DNA of 64,000 nt from Myroides sp. WP-1 (GCF_014145635.1 NZ_JACHTC010000005.1:1-64000); one strand, 5' to 3'; positions 53,636 through 62,636 are shown, counted from the first letter of the stretch. A program made the numbers and translations. The notes: generated by a model not told the origin, from the letters alone.

Positions 53636-54328
53636 TTATTTTATTCGTTCATCGCTTTCAATCACTCCATCGCGTAGACGTATAATACGATGCGCGTGTT
53701 CTGCAATATCTTCTTCGTGGGTTACCAGAATAACCGTATTGCCTTTGCTGTGAATTTCATCGAATAACGCCATGATTTCAATCGAAGTCTTCGTATCTAA
53801 GTTACCCGTTGGTTCATCCGCTAGAATAATAGAAGGATTATTCACTAGAGCCCGAGCAACAGCCACGCGTTGTCTTTGTCCTCCAGATAGTTGATTAGGG
53901 TGGTGATCCATACGATCGCCTAGTCCTACCATATGCAACACATCTGAAGCGCGTTTGTTGCGATCTTCTTTCGATCTACCTGCGTAAATCATGGGTAAGG
54001 CAACATTGTCTAAAGCTGTCGTACGGGGCATTAAATTAAAAGTTTGAAAAACAAATCCGATATCTTTATTTCGAATTTCTGCCAACTGATCGTCATCTAA
54101 TCGACTGACGTCTTTATTATTTAAGCTATAGTAGCCTGATGTTGGCGTATCTAAACAACCGAGAATATTCATCAATGTAGATTTACCAGAACCCGAAGGT
54201 CCCATCAAAGCGACGTAATCCCCACGTTCAATCTGTAAATTCACACCTTTTAAAACCTTGACCGTTTCAGATCCCATTTTAAAATCGCGTTTAATATCTT
54301 TGATATCGATAATTAATTCTTTAGACAT
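53636..54328 (-). CDS. ABC transporter ATP-binding protein, LolD/MacB type
   Basis: 230 aa. Walker [10 protein letters not shown], signature [15 protein letters not shown] and Walker [34 protein letters not shown] and the GNLD variant are typical of LolD, MacB and FtsE relatives, which work with FtsX-like permeases in lipoprotein release or macrolide and peptide export. No permease gene is adjacent in the window. Confidence 0.92.
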   Translation of the reverse strand: MSKELIIDIKDIKRDFKMGSETVKVLKGVNLQIERGDYVALMGPSGSGKSTLMNILGCLDTPTSGYYSLNNKDVSRLDDDQLAEIRNKDIGFVFQTFNLMPRTTALDNVALPMIYAGRSKEDRNKRASDVLHMVGLGDRMDHHPNQLSGGQRQRVAVARALVNNPSIILADEPTGNLDTKTSIEIMALFDEIHSKGNTVILVTHEEDIAEHAHRIIRLRDGVIESDERIK

Positions 54329-54374
54329 AATCCTCGTATTTTCTTTTCTATAAGTGTCTAAAAGCGTTCTTTTG

Positions 54375-54914
54375 TTACACGCGCAACAAGCGAAAAACTC
54401 GATCTGGGTGTAAACGCAATTTAAACTGTTGCTTCAATTGCTCCTTTCGCTTAAAAGCCACTCCAAAATAATAGAAATCTAAAGTTACAATCATTTCTTC
54501 GGATGCGATCACTTCTTGCCAATATTTTTCGATGGATGCTTCTTTTCTCCTACGATCAATTATCCAAATCGAATTATTGCGCATGCTTTGAGCAACTGTT
54601 TGAACTTCTGGCCAAGCTTTTGCATCTTTTCCTTGAAAGAGAATTGCCTCATAGCACTTGTCTGAATCCACCTGATAAGATTCTACAGAAATCGACATCT
54701 TTACTTCTTCAGGAATACGACCATCCAAAGTAGCAAGTTGCTGGGAGTCAAAATACACCAATAGACGAGTAAAGAATTGCTCTTTTCTCGACTGTCCTTT
54801 CCAACGCTCATCGACAGGATAAAGTCCACGTGTCAATAGATTAAACACAAAAGGCGAATGAGTGCCGTGTTCATTGTAAGCAGAAAACCAAAAGCGAAGA
54901 TAATCGAGGATCAT
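54375..54914 (-). CDS. Shortened SAM-methyltransferase-like protein
   Basis: 179 aa. The N-terminus has the [17 protein letters not shown] signature of a flavobacterial class I methyltransferase-like family, and the C-terminus [14 protein letters not shown] matches its end, but the middle, where the glycine-rich SAM motif would sit (about residues 70-130), is short and no GxGxG is visible. Length is below the ~250 aa I expect. It may be a degenerate or non-catalytic member. 46 bp from the ABC gene. Confidence 0.65.
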   Translation of the reverse strand: MILDYLRFWFSAYNEHGTHSPFVFNLLTRGLYPVDERWKGQSRKEQFFTRLLVYFDSQQLATLDGRIPEEVKMSISVESYQVDSDKCYEAILFQGKDAKAWPEVQTVAQSMRNNSIWIIDRRRKEASIEKYWQEVIASEEMIVTLDFYYFGVAFKRKEQLKQQFKLRLHPDRVFRLLRV

Positions 54915-55050
54915 GTTGTAACCAGTTGTTTTTTACGGTAAAAAAAATCTTACTCAACAAAGGTAATTTTTACTTTTCGCTTTCTATATAACTAAATGAA
55001 ATATTTTGCTTAGCTTTAAATTCTAACCTATATAAAATTTATCACACAAA

Positions 55051-55575
55051 ATGAGAAGTATTTTTATTGCCATTTTCTGTATTTTTTTCCTGTCCTGTTC
55101 TTCTGATAATCAAGTAACAGACAAAAAACAATCCAAGGAAATTCTCTCCATGATATACAATGACAAGCTTTTAGATTTCAAAGAAGTCCGCCAAGGGAAA
55201 TTCACAAACACAGATAGAGAACTTATCGGGTTCTTTATAGAATCCGAAATAATCATCGATTCTACTCACAAAAATAAGTTTCTTATGCTTTTTAAGACAG
55301 ATTTCATTTCTCACATTGAATTTGAAGGAATCGAATTTTCTCCTTTTAAGCCCAATCCTGTGAATCCTAATACAACTTTTGCTTATGTTTATCAATATAC
55401 TTTACCCGAATACAATTCTCCTTTTACGATCAACCTAAAAATTGAAAATGGACGAATTATAGGTGACTTTGAGGGATACGTTCACCGATCCAATGACCCA
55501 AATGACATGAAGTATATAGATCCAATATACTTATCTAATGGAAAAATAGATATAGAACTACCAAATTTTAAGTAA
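55051..55575 (+). CDS. Lipoprotein of unknown function
   Basis: 174 aa with a signal peptide ending in the lipobox IFFLSC (Cys16) and the mature start SSDNQ. The rest is a beta-rich domain with no known family that I recognise (SPFKPNPVNPNTTFAYVYQYTLPE). Likely anchored in the envelope. It is upstream of a beta-barrel gene but 150 bp away, so not necessarily in one operon. Confidence 0.8.
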   Translation: MRSIFIAIFCIFFLSCSSDNQVTDKKQSKEILSMIYNDKLLDFKEVRQGKFTNTDRELIGFFIESEIIIDSTHKNKFLMLFKTDFISHIEFEGIEFSPFKPNPVNPNTTFAYVYQYTLPEYNSPFTINLKIENGRIIGDFEGYVHRSNDPNDMKYIDPIYLSNGKIDIELPNFK

Positions 55576-55682
55576 AAGAACAAATGATCTTATTTAGAAA
55601 AAAACTCAGTTAATAGTGTGTAATATAGTTTGATCATAAAAATTAGTGAAATAGCACTATTTTTTATTACATTAAGTTAATG

Positions 55683-55690
55683 TAACTTTG
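55683..55690 (+). promoter_or_regulatory. -7 element of the beta-barrel gene
   Basis: TAACTTTG matches TAnnTTTG, 43 bp before the ATG at 55733. Confidence 0.6.
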
Positions 55691-55732
55691 TATTCGTTAT
55701 TATTAACTTTATTTTACTATAAATTTTAACTT

Positions 55733-56335
55733 ATGAAAAAAATTACCTTATGTTTATTTGCACTATTTACTTTTAGTGGAGTTGCATTCGCTCAAACCCC
55801 AAATGTTAAATATGGGGCAAAGGCTGGTTTAAATTTTGCTAATATTTCTGATTTATCTGGTTCGTCTAATAAGACAGGATTTCACATAGGAGGTGTAGCA
55901 GAAATTTTTATCAATGAAAAATTCTCTATTCAACCCGAACTTTTGTATTCAACTCAAGGAGCAAAATATGATGTTGATATTGACTTTGAGAATATCATGG
56001 TGAATGCTAAAAGCACGATAAAATTAAATTACTTAAACATTCCAATTATGGCAAAATATTATGTCATGGATGGATTAAGTCTCCAAGCAGGACCACAAAT
56101 TGGTATAAATTTAGCAGCAGAACAGGAAGTAAAGGCTTTAGGTCAAAAAATGACTGTAAAAATAAAAGACAACACAAACGCAATAGACTTTGGTTTAAAT
56201 TTTGGTGCTGGTTATGAACTACCTGTAGGTGTTTTCTTCGATGCCAGATACAATTTAGGTCTTACCAAGATTATTGATGAGGGCGAAACTTCTAAACATA
56301 GGGTATTCCAAGTTTCTATTGGTTACAAATTTTAA
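55733..56335 (+). CDS. Outer-membrane beta-barrel protein (porin/PorT-like)
   Basis: 200 aa with a signal peptide (ends VAFAQ) and alternating hydrophobic/polar strands. The segment VKYGAKAGLNFANIS and the end FFDARYNLGLTKI...VFQVSIGYKF are typical of the Bacteroidota outer-membrane beta-barrel family. C-terminal Phe is consistent with Bam-dependent insertion. Function unknown; an eight-stranded barrel is likely. A bidirectional terminator follows. Confidence 0.88.
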   Translation: MKKITLCLFALFTFSGVAFAQTPNVKYGAKAGLNFANISDLSGSSNKTGFHIGGVAEIFINEKFSIQPELLYSTQGAKYDVDIDFENIMVNAKSTIKLNYLNIPIMAKYYVMDGLSLQAGPQIGINLAAEQEVKALGQKMTVKIKDNTNAIDFGLNFGAGYELPVGVFFDARYNLGLTKIIDEGETSKHRVFQVSIGYKF

Positions 56336-56357
56336 TCATAGATAGAAGATATTTATC

Positions 56358-56391
56358 AAAAAAGAGTCACTCAATTGGGTGACTCTTTTTT
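56358..56391. terminator. Terminator of the beta-barrel gene
   Basis: AAAAAAGAGTCAC and GTGACTCTTTTTT, 13-bp stem, 8-nt loop, T-run. Confidence 0.9.
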
Positions 56392-56458
56392 ATACTACAC
56401 AATACGAATAAACGAATTGTCTCTTTTTATCGCGTTTGAATTTGATAAATTATTCAAC

Positions 56459-56503
56459 TAACAATCAAGAGTGGTAAAGCTTGTACGACTATTGTACAGC
56501 AAA
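56459..56503. repeat. TTGYAC-type motif, copy A
   Basis: TTGTACGACTATTGTACAGCAAA at 56481-56503, preceded by AACAATCAAGAGTGGTAAAGC. Nearly the same stretch occurs at 60863-60906 and, in part, at 61171-61193. The two TTGYAC half-sites are 11 bp apart. Confidence 0.75.
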
Positions 56504-56519
56504 GGGCGAATGGTTTTAT

Positions 56520-56672
56520 TTACTCTTTTTGTTTTATTTTAATCAATATCTCTTCGACTTTTTTATATATTATTGGAGTTTTTTTAATTAAGAAATTCAC
56601 TATTCCAATAAAAGTAAAACTGATTTTTGTAAAATCATTTAAAACAACTAAGACTTCAATAAAATTTCTCAT
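56520..56672 (-). CDS. Small ORF, hydrophobic (50 aa)
   Basis: ATG at 56672 to TAA at 56520. The predicted peptide is MRNFIEVLVVLNDFTKISF... with a hydrophobic first half and a Lys-rich tail. No homology is recognised; it may be a chance ORF. It sits in an otherwise gene-free stretch (56392-56817). Confidence 0.3.
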   Translation of the reverse strand: MRNFIEVLVVLNDFTKISFTFIGIVNFLIKKTPIIYKKVEEILIKIKQKE

Positions 56673-56817
56673 AGTATTTCATTTAAAATTAAGTGTAAAT
56701 AAAAGACTTAGAAATTTTCTTTTTGTGACAGGTATTTTACTTCTATAGGATGATGGCAGAAGGTAGACGCTTGCCCCTTGAGAAAGGTTGATCATGGTAG
56801 CACCTGGCCACTAAATT

Positions 56818-57114
56818 ATGCGGAATGATGTAGGAAGTAGAGAGCCAAATCTCACTCTTGATACAAATGTTTATGCTTTTAAAAATGCTGTTTTGTTTCA
56901 GTATTACGGGAATCTACAAGACGACAATAGACCAGAACGGAAATTCAAAACAGAAAACAGAAGTTACTTCTTTTTTGATGCAGTAAAAGTTGATGCGGTT
57001 TTCGTTTCCGTTTATTTAAAAGCAGATATAGAGAGTCAGTATGTTTTTTCCGTCCACTATATACTAGCTGATCAAAAGTATTTTTCTACTTATATTATTT
57101 CTCTAAATTTTTAA
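56818..57114 (+). CDS. Doubtful hypothetical protein (98 aa)
   Basis: 98 codons starting at ATG (56818). The sequence has no recognisable domain, no signal peptide and no neighbours of known function. It could be a gene fragment in the eroded island. Called only at low confidence. Confidence 0.3.
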   Translation: MRNDVGSREPNLTLDTNVYAFKNAVLFQYYGNLQDDNRPERKFKTENRSYFFFDAVKVDAVFVSVYLKADIESQYVFSVHYILADQKYFSTYIISLNF

Positions 57115-57735
57115 TCATCGTGTTCTAAAGTAATGATTTGCATCCGTGATAAAATTAAGATTACCTCGCTTATATCATACATGACAATCCACTTAAAAAA
57201 GCCAACCTATTTTCAAACAAACTTTCATTTATATTAGTTGGACTTCTAACTCAGCTTACTAGAGTAATAGATTCATAATAAGAAAGTAAAAGGTATAATC
57301 CCTGTAAGGTCCACAACTCACATTTCGTATTTTTTTGTTGGCACTAGTTTGTTACTTCTCTAAAAAGTTATGATAAGGCGAGTTTGCTAAAATTATTCAG
57401 TAATAATATCCAATAATTTATTATTGTTATTAGACAGTATTTTCATGCTAACAACTATTTCTTTTAGTTCATATATTTCATGTTGTTGATTAGCAATCAT
57501 TGTAATTAAACTTTCAGAAACCGAAACAAGACTATTTATTTTTCTCTATTTTTCTTTATCTTTTTTACCAATATGATAAACACCATTATAGCACCAGGTA
57601 TCGAAATTGCAGCAGCTATACCTTGTAACATATCTGTCCATAAAGGGGAGGACCTCGATTAAAAAAATCTAGATTTTTTTGTTTTTTATAAATGTACGAC
57701 ATTTACCAAGTTTAACATAAAAACAAACATAATTT
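57115..57735. other. Intergenic region with a small frameshifted ORF
   Basis: Apart from the frameshifted small ORF at 57393-57631, nothing recognisable is seen. Confidence 0.5.
57393..57631 (-). pseudogene. Frameshifted small membrane/coiled-coil ORF
   Basis: From ATG at 57631 one frame gives MLQGIAAAISIPGAIMVFII (a TM segment) and a basic end KKIKKNREK, then stops. A second frame continues SLVSVSESLITMIANQQHEI...YELKEIVVSMKIL...LLDIITE to 57393. The two parts join across an A5 run with a one-base shift, giving a ~78-aa TM plus coiled-coil protein. Broken gene or programmed frameshift. Confidence 0.4.
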
Positions 57736-58554
57736 ATGAAATTTAAAGATCAAGAAGAGCTCGTTGCTCTATTAACACAAGGTATAGAGTTAGGGCAATT
57801 TCCAAACACATTATATCAGTTTAAACCATTAACAAAGTATACTGAAAATATTTTTCAGAATGATGAAATATTTTTCTCATCTATAACTAATTTTAATGAT
57901 CCCTTTGAAGGCAAATTTATTCATGATGTAGACTATAAGGATTATGAGGTATATTTATATCTACTTGGACTTAAATATCAAAAGCATAATATTGATATTG
58001 ATATTAATATTCTATATAACGCTGTTATAAATGATAGAATAACCTTTAATAAAAATAATTTAACGACTATAAATAATTTGTTAGAGAATTCTGGAGTTGG
58101 GTGTTTTGTCACTAATTATAATAATCTTTTAATGTGGAGCCATTATGCAAATAGTCATAAAGGAGTATGTATTGAATATGAAATTTTAAAGAGCCCTGAG
58201 ACTTTTGTTTCTCCTATCCCAGTTGAATATAGTAACAAATATCCAAAGTTAAATTATATCAGAAATCAACATGATTTATTAGAAAAAACAATATGCCGTA
58301 AATCTACAGAATGGAGTTATGAAGATGAATTTAGGATATTAAAACCAAAGAATGGTGTTTATAAAATAAAAAAAGAATCTATAAGATCTATAAGTTTTGG
58401 CGTAAAATGTAGTGAAAATGACAGAATTGAACTTGTTAAAATATTAAAAAACAATAATTATAACCACGTTAAACTATATCAATGTTTATTATCACAGCGT
58501 TCTTTTGAGTTAGAAAGAAAAGACGTTACAGTTGATCTTTTTAGTAAAGTTTAA
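57736..58554 (+). CDS. DUF2971 family protein
   Basis: 272 aa. The family phrases are clear: LYQFKPLTKYTENIF, EIFFSSITNFNDPFEGKF, NNLLMWSHYANSHKGVCIEYE, and RKSTEWSYEDEFRIL. DUF2971 proteins are widespread in accessory regions and often near phage-defence genes; the biochemical function is not established. It is the best preserved gene in the island from 56.4 kb to 61 kb, with low GC. No partner gene seen. Confidence 0.9.
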   Translation: MKFKDQEELVALLTQGIELGQFPNTLYQFKPLTKYTENIFQNDEIFFSSITNFNDPFEGKFIHDVDYKDYEVYLYLLGLKYQKHNIDIDINILYNAVINDRITFNKNNLTTINNLLENSGVGCFVTNYNNLLMWSHYANSHKGVCIEYEILKSPETFVSPIPVEYSNKYPKLNYIRNQHDLLEKTICRKSTEWSYEDEFRILKPKNGVYKIKKESIRSISFGVKCSENDRIELVKILKNNNYNHVKLYQCLLSQRSFELERKDVTVDLFSKV

Positions 58555-58682
58555 ACTCTTACAATCCCAAAGCGCTTTCACTGTCTTAATCTTCTCTTTT
58601 TTATTGAGTTTTTCAATGATTTCAACCTTCATCAAATCCCTTTTAGAGGCACCTTTTACGTTATAAAGTTCAATAGGTATAT

Positions 58683-58832
58683 CTACTCCCCAGTTAACAT
58701 TTCGTGCATTTCTTGGCAAATTTGACGCTCTTTTACGGGCATGATATAAAGATGCTCATGTTTGTTTTTGTCTTTAGCTGCACAAGATACATATCCCATT
58801 CGGATAAGGCAGTCGATATTTTTGTAGGCACA
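58683..58832 (-). pseudogene. Truncated winged-helix regulator fragment
   Basis: An open stretch on the minus strand with no usable start reads YKNIDCLIRMGYVSCAAKDK...HLYIMPVKERQICQEMHEMLTGE. The IRMGYV...DKNKHEHLYI pattern recalls the DNA-binding half of a MarR/winged-helix protein. The N-terminal part is missing (stop just upstream). A 69-codon frame overlapping it downstream (58510-58719, TTG start) is not called separately. Confidence 0.45.
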
Positions 58833-58839
58833 TTAGGTC

Positions 58840-59205
58840 TTGATTTTATACTATTCGATAATTCATATTATTATATACATAAAAACAACTTTATGGAAAG
58901 CTAGAAATATTGAAGGAGTTTGCGTTTTTGATTGGTTATTACATCTAATAGATAAAAATTGGAGTAAGGAGAATATAAACAGATTTAAATATAGCTTTTT
59001 CTTTTTGTTTAAATTAAATAAACTATCTAGTAAGAGGGAAATTTCTTCCGCTCAAACATTATATATCCAAGAGTATATGGTTAAAATTGATGAAGAACAT
59101 AATAAGAATAACAATAATCAATATTCGAAAACACTTGTTGATTTTAATCCCTCTCATTTACTTCATGCTCTGTCAAAAAAAGCTAATATTAAAATCCTAA
59201 ACTAA
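58840..59205 (+). pseudogene. Truncated hypothetical protein
   Basis: An open frame of 121 codons with no ATG near its 5' end (only TTG at 58840), probably the C-terminal part of a longer gene that lost its start. Sequence ARNIEGVCVFDWLLHLIDKN... has no family I recognise. A terminator follows directly (59205-59231), which suggests that the 3' end is authentic. Confidence 0.4.
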
Positions 59206-59231
59206 AAAAGCCCCAAGTAAGGGGCATTTTT
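59205..59231. terminator. Bidirectional terminator
   Basis: GCCCC, loop AAGTAA, GGGGC with A- and T-runs. It also ends the lipoprotein gene at 59258. Confidence 0.8.
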
Positions 59232-59257
59232 AGTTTTATGGTTTATGTCTATTATTC

Positions 59258-60283
59258 TTAAGGTAATGCTACAATTGCTGCTTCTAATTGTTGATAATTC
59301 GTTGTATGAATTAAACTATTGCTAGTTATGGTATAAGTCGAATTATTTCCAACAGGTGCAGATAAAATACTATATACGTAATTTCCATTCACTTCAGCTA
59401 CGAAAATAAGGTGAACATCTAAACCAACAGATGCTAAATCTGAAGGAAATTGAAATGAATTATTACCTGAATCAAATGTATCCAGTTGAAACATCATATT
59501 ATTTTGTCCTTCTACAGCCATGTATACAGCTGAGTTTGTATGGTTAAATACTTGTGGAACAACTACTTTAATATTTGTTTTTTCTCCTGGAAATTTAATT
59601 AATTTATCAACATTACACCATCCAAAATTTCTAGAGTTCTTAATTAATACATCATACATTACTCCTCCTTCTCTTCCACTAAAAATTTGTCCATCATTTT
59701 CAAAATTTAAGTCATTTGGATCTGCTGGTAACCAAGTTAAATTATCATTTTGATCAATATCTCCATTCCATAAAACCATCCCGCGAGGTTCTGCCTCTGA
59801 GTTCCATGTACCAATATTGACTTTAATAGGGCTAACTATTTCTACTTGCTCTCTTCGATATCTAATATCTAAGTAAAACTCGCCACCTGTTACTAATAAC
59901 TCTTTTTGTCCATTGACTAAAGCCATTGTAGGTGTATTAGCTACTAGCATTTTACTTCTATCAAAAATCTCTATGTAATCAATTCTTAAAACTCCATTGA
60001 TATCTTCACCTCTCTTAGTTTTAATTGAAAAAGGTGGAATTACAATGCTAGATTTACTTTTTGTATGAAAAACAGCTCCTATTTCTGCATAATAATAAAT
60101 TTCCCCTCCCTGGTTAAGATCATTCAAAGCCTCTCTTCTAAGGGCCCTTAAATTGTCATTAACCTCTGATGTTGATTTTAATAAAAGCTCATTTGAGTTT
60201 CCACTATCAGTACTAACTGAATCCGAACTACAAGAAGCAAGCGTTAATGACAAAGTCAATAACATAAAAAAAATTTTTTTCAT
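59258..60283 (-). CDS. Large lipoprotein of unknown function
   Basis: 341 aa. The signal peptide ends with the lipobox LTLASC (Cys18) and Ser/Asp-rich mature start (SSDSVSTDSGNS). The middle resembles a beta-sandwich with GGEFYLDIRYRREQVEIVSPIKV, a ZU5/adhesin-like layout, and the C-terminal half has other beta segments (TNIKVVVPQVFNHTNSAVYM). I do not recognise a named family. It is complete and preserved in the island. Confidence 0.8.
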   Translation of the reverse strand: MKKIFFMLLTLSLTLASCSSDSVSTDSGNSNELLLKSTSEVNDNLRALRREALNDLNQGGEIYYYAEIGAVFHTKSKSSIVIPPFSIKTKRGEDINGVLRIDYIEIFDRSKMLVANTPTMALVNGQKELLVTGGEFYLDIRYRREQVEIVSPIKVNIGTWNSEAEPRGMVLWNGDIDQNDNLTWLPADPNDLNFENDGQIFSGREGGVMYDVLIKNSRNFGWCNVDKLIKFPGEKTNIKVVVPQVFNHTNSAVYMAVEGQNNMMFQLDTFDSGNNSFQFPSDLASVGLDVHLIFVAEVNGNYVYSILSAPVGNNSTYTITSNSLIHTTNYQQLEAAIVALP

Positions 60284-60661
60284 AATTTAAGATTTAAATT
60301 GGTAATTATCTTTAATTCTACTCACAATAAGTAAAACCTGCTACTATATCTCATAAAATATTCCGGACTAAGTTTAAAAGAAGTTATAGCGACATAAATT
60401 TAGTTAAATAAAGTTAATTTACAAATTATAAATAAATTATATTTACTAAAAAAATATTGTTTAGGTATTTTTTTAAACAATAAAACAAGAGAATACACAG
60501 AAAAACACGCTATTTAACAACTTATATTGAATAATCAATATTCAAAAAAAAGCCCTAATCAAGAGACTTTTCTTGTTTATTTAGTATCAACATTCATCAG
60601 CTTTATTTGATCTTTGCCTTCAAAGTCTATTAAAAGATCGCGCAATTAACTTTTCTATTCT
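60284..60661. other. AT-rich gap
   Basis: No gene is seen. A short eroded frame (RDLLIDFEGKDQIKLMNVDTK then stop, minus strand, ends near 60586) may be the C-terminus of a lost gene. Confidence 0.5.
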
Positions 60662-60889
60662 TTACCGCAAGAATGTTTTTGATTTGCGCTTTTTTGAATC
60701 CCAGTGATCAGGATTAATCGAAATTTGTGTTTTATGAAACACATCTATTTGTTTTGTATATAAAAATCTTAGATACAAAGTTGAGGGGATAGAATTCTCT
60801 TTGATAAGAAATTTAGAAGTAGCTATGTTTAATAGGGTTTTACTTCGATAAAATATTTTCACAACAGTCAAGAGTAGTAAATCTTGCAC
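60662..60889 (-). pseudogene. Tyrosine recombinase N-terminal fragment
   Basis: 75 codons whose translation (VVKIFYRSKTLLN, then YLRFLYTKQIDVFHKTQISINPDHWDSKKRK) fits the arm-DNA-binding N-terminal domain of Bacteroidota tyrosine integrases (…ISxxISINPxxWDxKKxK). The core-binding and catalytic domains are missing, so it is an integrase relic. It directly abuts copy B of the TTGYAC motif, as expected for an int gene next to its att site. Confidence 0.65.
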
Positions 60890-60906
60890 GACTATTGCAC
60901 GATAAG
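60863..60906. repeat. TTGYAC-type motif, copy B
   Basis: TTGCACGACTATTGCAC at 60884-60900 with the upstream AACAGTCAAGAGTAGTAAATC. It matches copy A over about 40 bp and overlaps the 5' end of the integrase fragment. Confidence 0.75.
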
Positions 60907-60973
60907 TATCCTATTTACTTTTATTAAACAATGAAATCACATAAAATATTCTATGTAATTTGGCTAAAAAGCA

Positions 60974-61005
60974 CAAAAAAAGGTTACACAAATGTGTAAC
61001 CTTTT
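60974..61005 (-). terminator. Terminator of tRNA-Arg copy 1
   Basis: AAAAGGTTACACA and TGTGTAACCTTTT form a long stem just after the tRNA on the minus strand. The same hairpin follows the second tRNA at 63267-63297. Confidence 0.85.
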
Positions 61006-61012
61006 CTTTTTG

Positions 61013-61086
61013 TGACGATGACAGGATTCAAACCTGTAACCTTCTGAGCCGTAATCAGATGCGCTATTCAGTTGCGCCACATCGCC
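61013..61086 (-). tRNA. tRNA-Arg (ACG), copy 1
   Basis: 74 nt. Acceptor stem GGCGATG pairs with CATCGTC, anticodon arm TCTGA-TTACGGC-TCAGA gives anticodon ACG, T-arm ACAGG-TTTGAAT-CCTGT. Discriminator A; CCA is not encoded. ACG reads CGU, C and A when wobble A is deaminated to inosine. Its likely promoter TATATTTG lies about 125 bp upstream (61212-61219) instead of the ~20 bp seen for copy 2. Confidence 0.93.
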
Positions 61087-61095
61087 GTTGTTATA

Positions 61096-61113
61096 GTGAC
61101 CACGGCAAGAATC
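61096..61113. repeat. Echo of tRNA-Arg copy 2 3' end
   Basis: GTGACCACGGCAAGAATC matches the tRNA copy 2 3' end (63305-63322, GTGACCACGGCAGGATTC) at 16 of 18 positions, with the first 12 identical. It lies 10 bp upstream of tRNA copy 1 and could be an att-type direct repeat or a tRNA relic. Confidence 0.6.
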
Positions 61114-61170
61114 TATAAAACATTCTTAACACTGTGGAAAACAAATGGTTATCATACCTTTACTTGTGTT

Positions 61171-61193
61171 TTGCACAACCCTTGTACAGCAAA
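61171..61193. repeat. TTGYAC-type motif, copy C
   Basis: TTGCACAACCCTTGTACAGCAAA, 23 bp, in the inserted segment between the tRNA promoter and tRNA copy 1. It has the same 11-bp spaced TTGYAC half-sites and the AGCAAA tail of copy A. Confidence 0.65.
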
Positions 61194-61374
61194 CCGTTTG
61201 TTTAACCGGTGCAAATATAGGTAAATAGATATAACTACCAAAACTATATTGTGATTTTTATATGTTTACAAAAATAGATTTAGCTGTAATTACTTATTTA
61301 CAGACACTTAAATCAAATATTTTTTTCAATTTATTTGTTGGTGACACTCAAATTCATCCATAAAGCTTCTAAAA

Positions 61375-61602
61375 ACAGCTCCAAAGTATCTAAGGAAAAA
61401 CTCTTTTCCCATTTTCATAGTTAGGAATTTGAGCTCTCTTAGTTGGATCTCCCCAAACAAGTATCGCGAGTTCTTTCATGTAAGGCTAAGTTCTATTTAG
61501 GAATTGGCTATCTCCAAAAAGCCCTAATCCGCTTTCTGTTTTTTTTACAGTTTCATTAAAGATAACTGCTTTATAAACAACAAAGTTCTGTATTGATTTC
61601 AT
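61375..61602 (-). pseudogene. XRE-type HTH regulator pseudogene
   Basis: From ATG at 61602 the frame reads MKSIQNFVVYKAVIFNETVK and stops at 61486 (TAG), continues in frame as PYMKELAILVWGDPTKRAQIPNYENGKRVF with a second stop at 61390, and a +1 frame then gives LDTLELFLEALWMNL. The RAQIxNYENGKR...LDTLELFLEAL pattern is a typical XRE helix-turn-helix end. Two in-frame stops and a frameshift show it is dead. Confidence 0.7.
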
Positions 61603-61797
61603 TAGTAAAAGTTATTACGAATTAATTCAAAAACAGAAAAATTCTATTTAAAAATATAAGTTTTACAGAAAACAAACAATAATGATTCACTTGTTGATAT
61701 CAAGTTAACCTATTAAGTTTCTTTGATTAATAATAAAGTTATCATGAGATAGAAGATTTTTGAAGTTATTTGTTTGAAATCATCACTTTTCTTAATT

Positions 61798-61832
61798 AAA
61801 AAAGCCTATCATAATACGTGATAGGCTTTTTT
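61798..61832 (-). terminator. Terminator of the 61.9-kb lipoprotein gene
   Basis: AAAAAAGCCTATCA and TGATAGGCTTTTTT pair around TAATACG. Confidence 0.9.
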
Positions 61833-61856
61833 AAATATTTAATACTAACTTGGTTT

Positions 61857-62636
61857 TTAAATTTTAATCATTTTAAATTCAACACCAGAAGTATTCACTT
61901 CAGCGGAAATTTCGTAAGAGCTTCCCTCATATACAAATTTCAGATAATCTTTCACTACATCAGTACTTCTTATTGTAGAACAAATTTCTAAAGATTCCCT
62001 GTTATAAATTAATTCATGTCCAAAAAAACTATCATTTATATTCAGAGATTCCCATGGATAGCTAAGTCCCGTAGTACTATCAAAATCATATTTAATAGGT
62101 ATTTTAACATAGCCTATAAGTTCATTTCTGACATAAACTTCTATAAAATACAACTTCCCTCTCTTAGTTAAAATTGATAAATCTTCACCTGTATTTGGAG
62201 AATACAATGGAAAATTAAAATATCCTTGTCCTCCATTCCCAATATTAGTAGGAACAGAAGTTATATCAGATTTATTACTATACGAGCTATTTCCTTTAAT
62301 AGTAAAATTTTCGGAAGACATAAAATTAGTGTATATCACTCCATTACTATTTAGTATTGGAAGATTTGAATTACTATAAGTACTATCACCGGTATAAAAT
62401 GCTATTCCAAAGTAAGGAGTAATACTTATCTCTAGACTAGTGGTATTAGAAAAACTATAGCTAATAGAACCTGATTCCAAATTATATAGTTTAGTGTAAT
62501 TATACGGCGACTTATACCCAATATTCGCATCCTTCGTTTTAGTTTCTTTCTCTGATTGATAACTTTCTACTAAACCATCTTCTTTTGAACAAGAAAAAAG
62601 CATTAAGATTAAACCTAATATTAAAAATTTCTTCAT
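61857..62636 (-). CDS. Lipoprotein of unknown function
   Basis: 259 aa. The signal peptide ends with LMLFSC (lipobox, Cys16) and KEDGLVESYQ. The body is Ser/Thr/Asn-rich and beta-like (GSISYSFSNTTSLEISITPY), and I recognise no family. It is intact with a terminator downstream and lies between the two tRNA-Arg genes, so it may have come with an integrated element. Confidence 0.78.
   Translation of the reverse strand: MKKFLILGLILMLFSCSKEDGLVESYQSEKETKTKDANIGYKSPYNYTKLYNLESGSISYSFSNTTSLEISITPYFGIAFYTGDSTYSNSNLPILNSNGVIYTNFMSSENFTIKGNSSYSNKSDITSVPTNIGNGGQGYFNFPLYSPNTGEDLSILTKRGKLYFIEVYVRNELIGYVKIPIKYDFDSTTGLSYPWESLNINDSFFGHELIYNRESLEICSTIRSTDVVKDYLKFVYEGSSYEISAEVNTSGVEFKMIKI

Noticed and set aside
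58510..58719. 69-codon frame starting MPRNARNVNWGVDIP
   Set aside because: Begins with TTG, overlaps the DUF2971 end and the truncated winged-helix frame; treated as part of the same decayed region.
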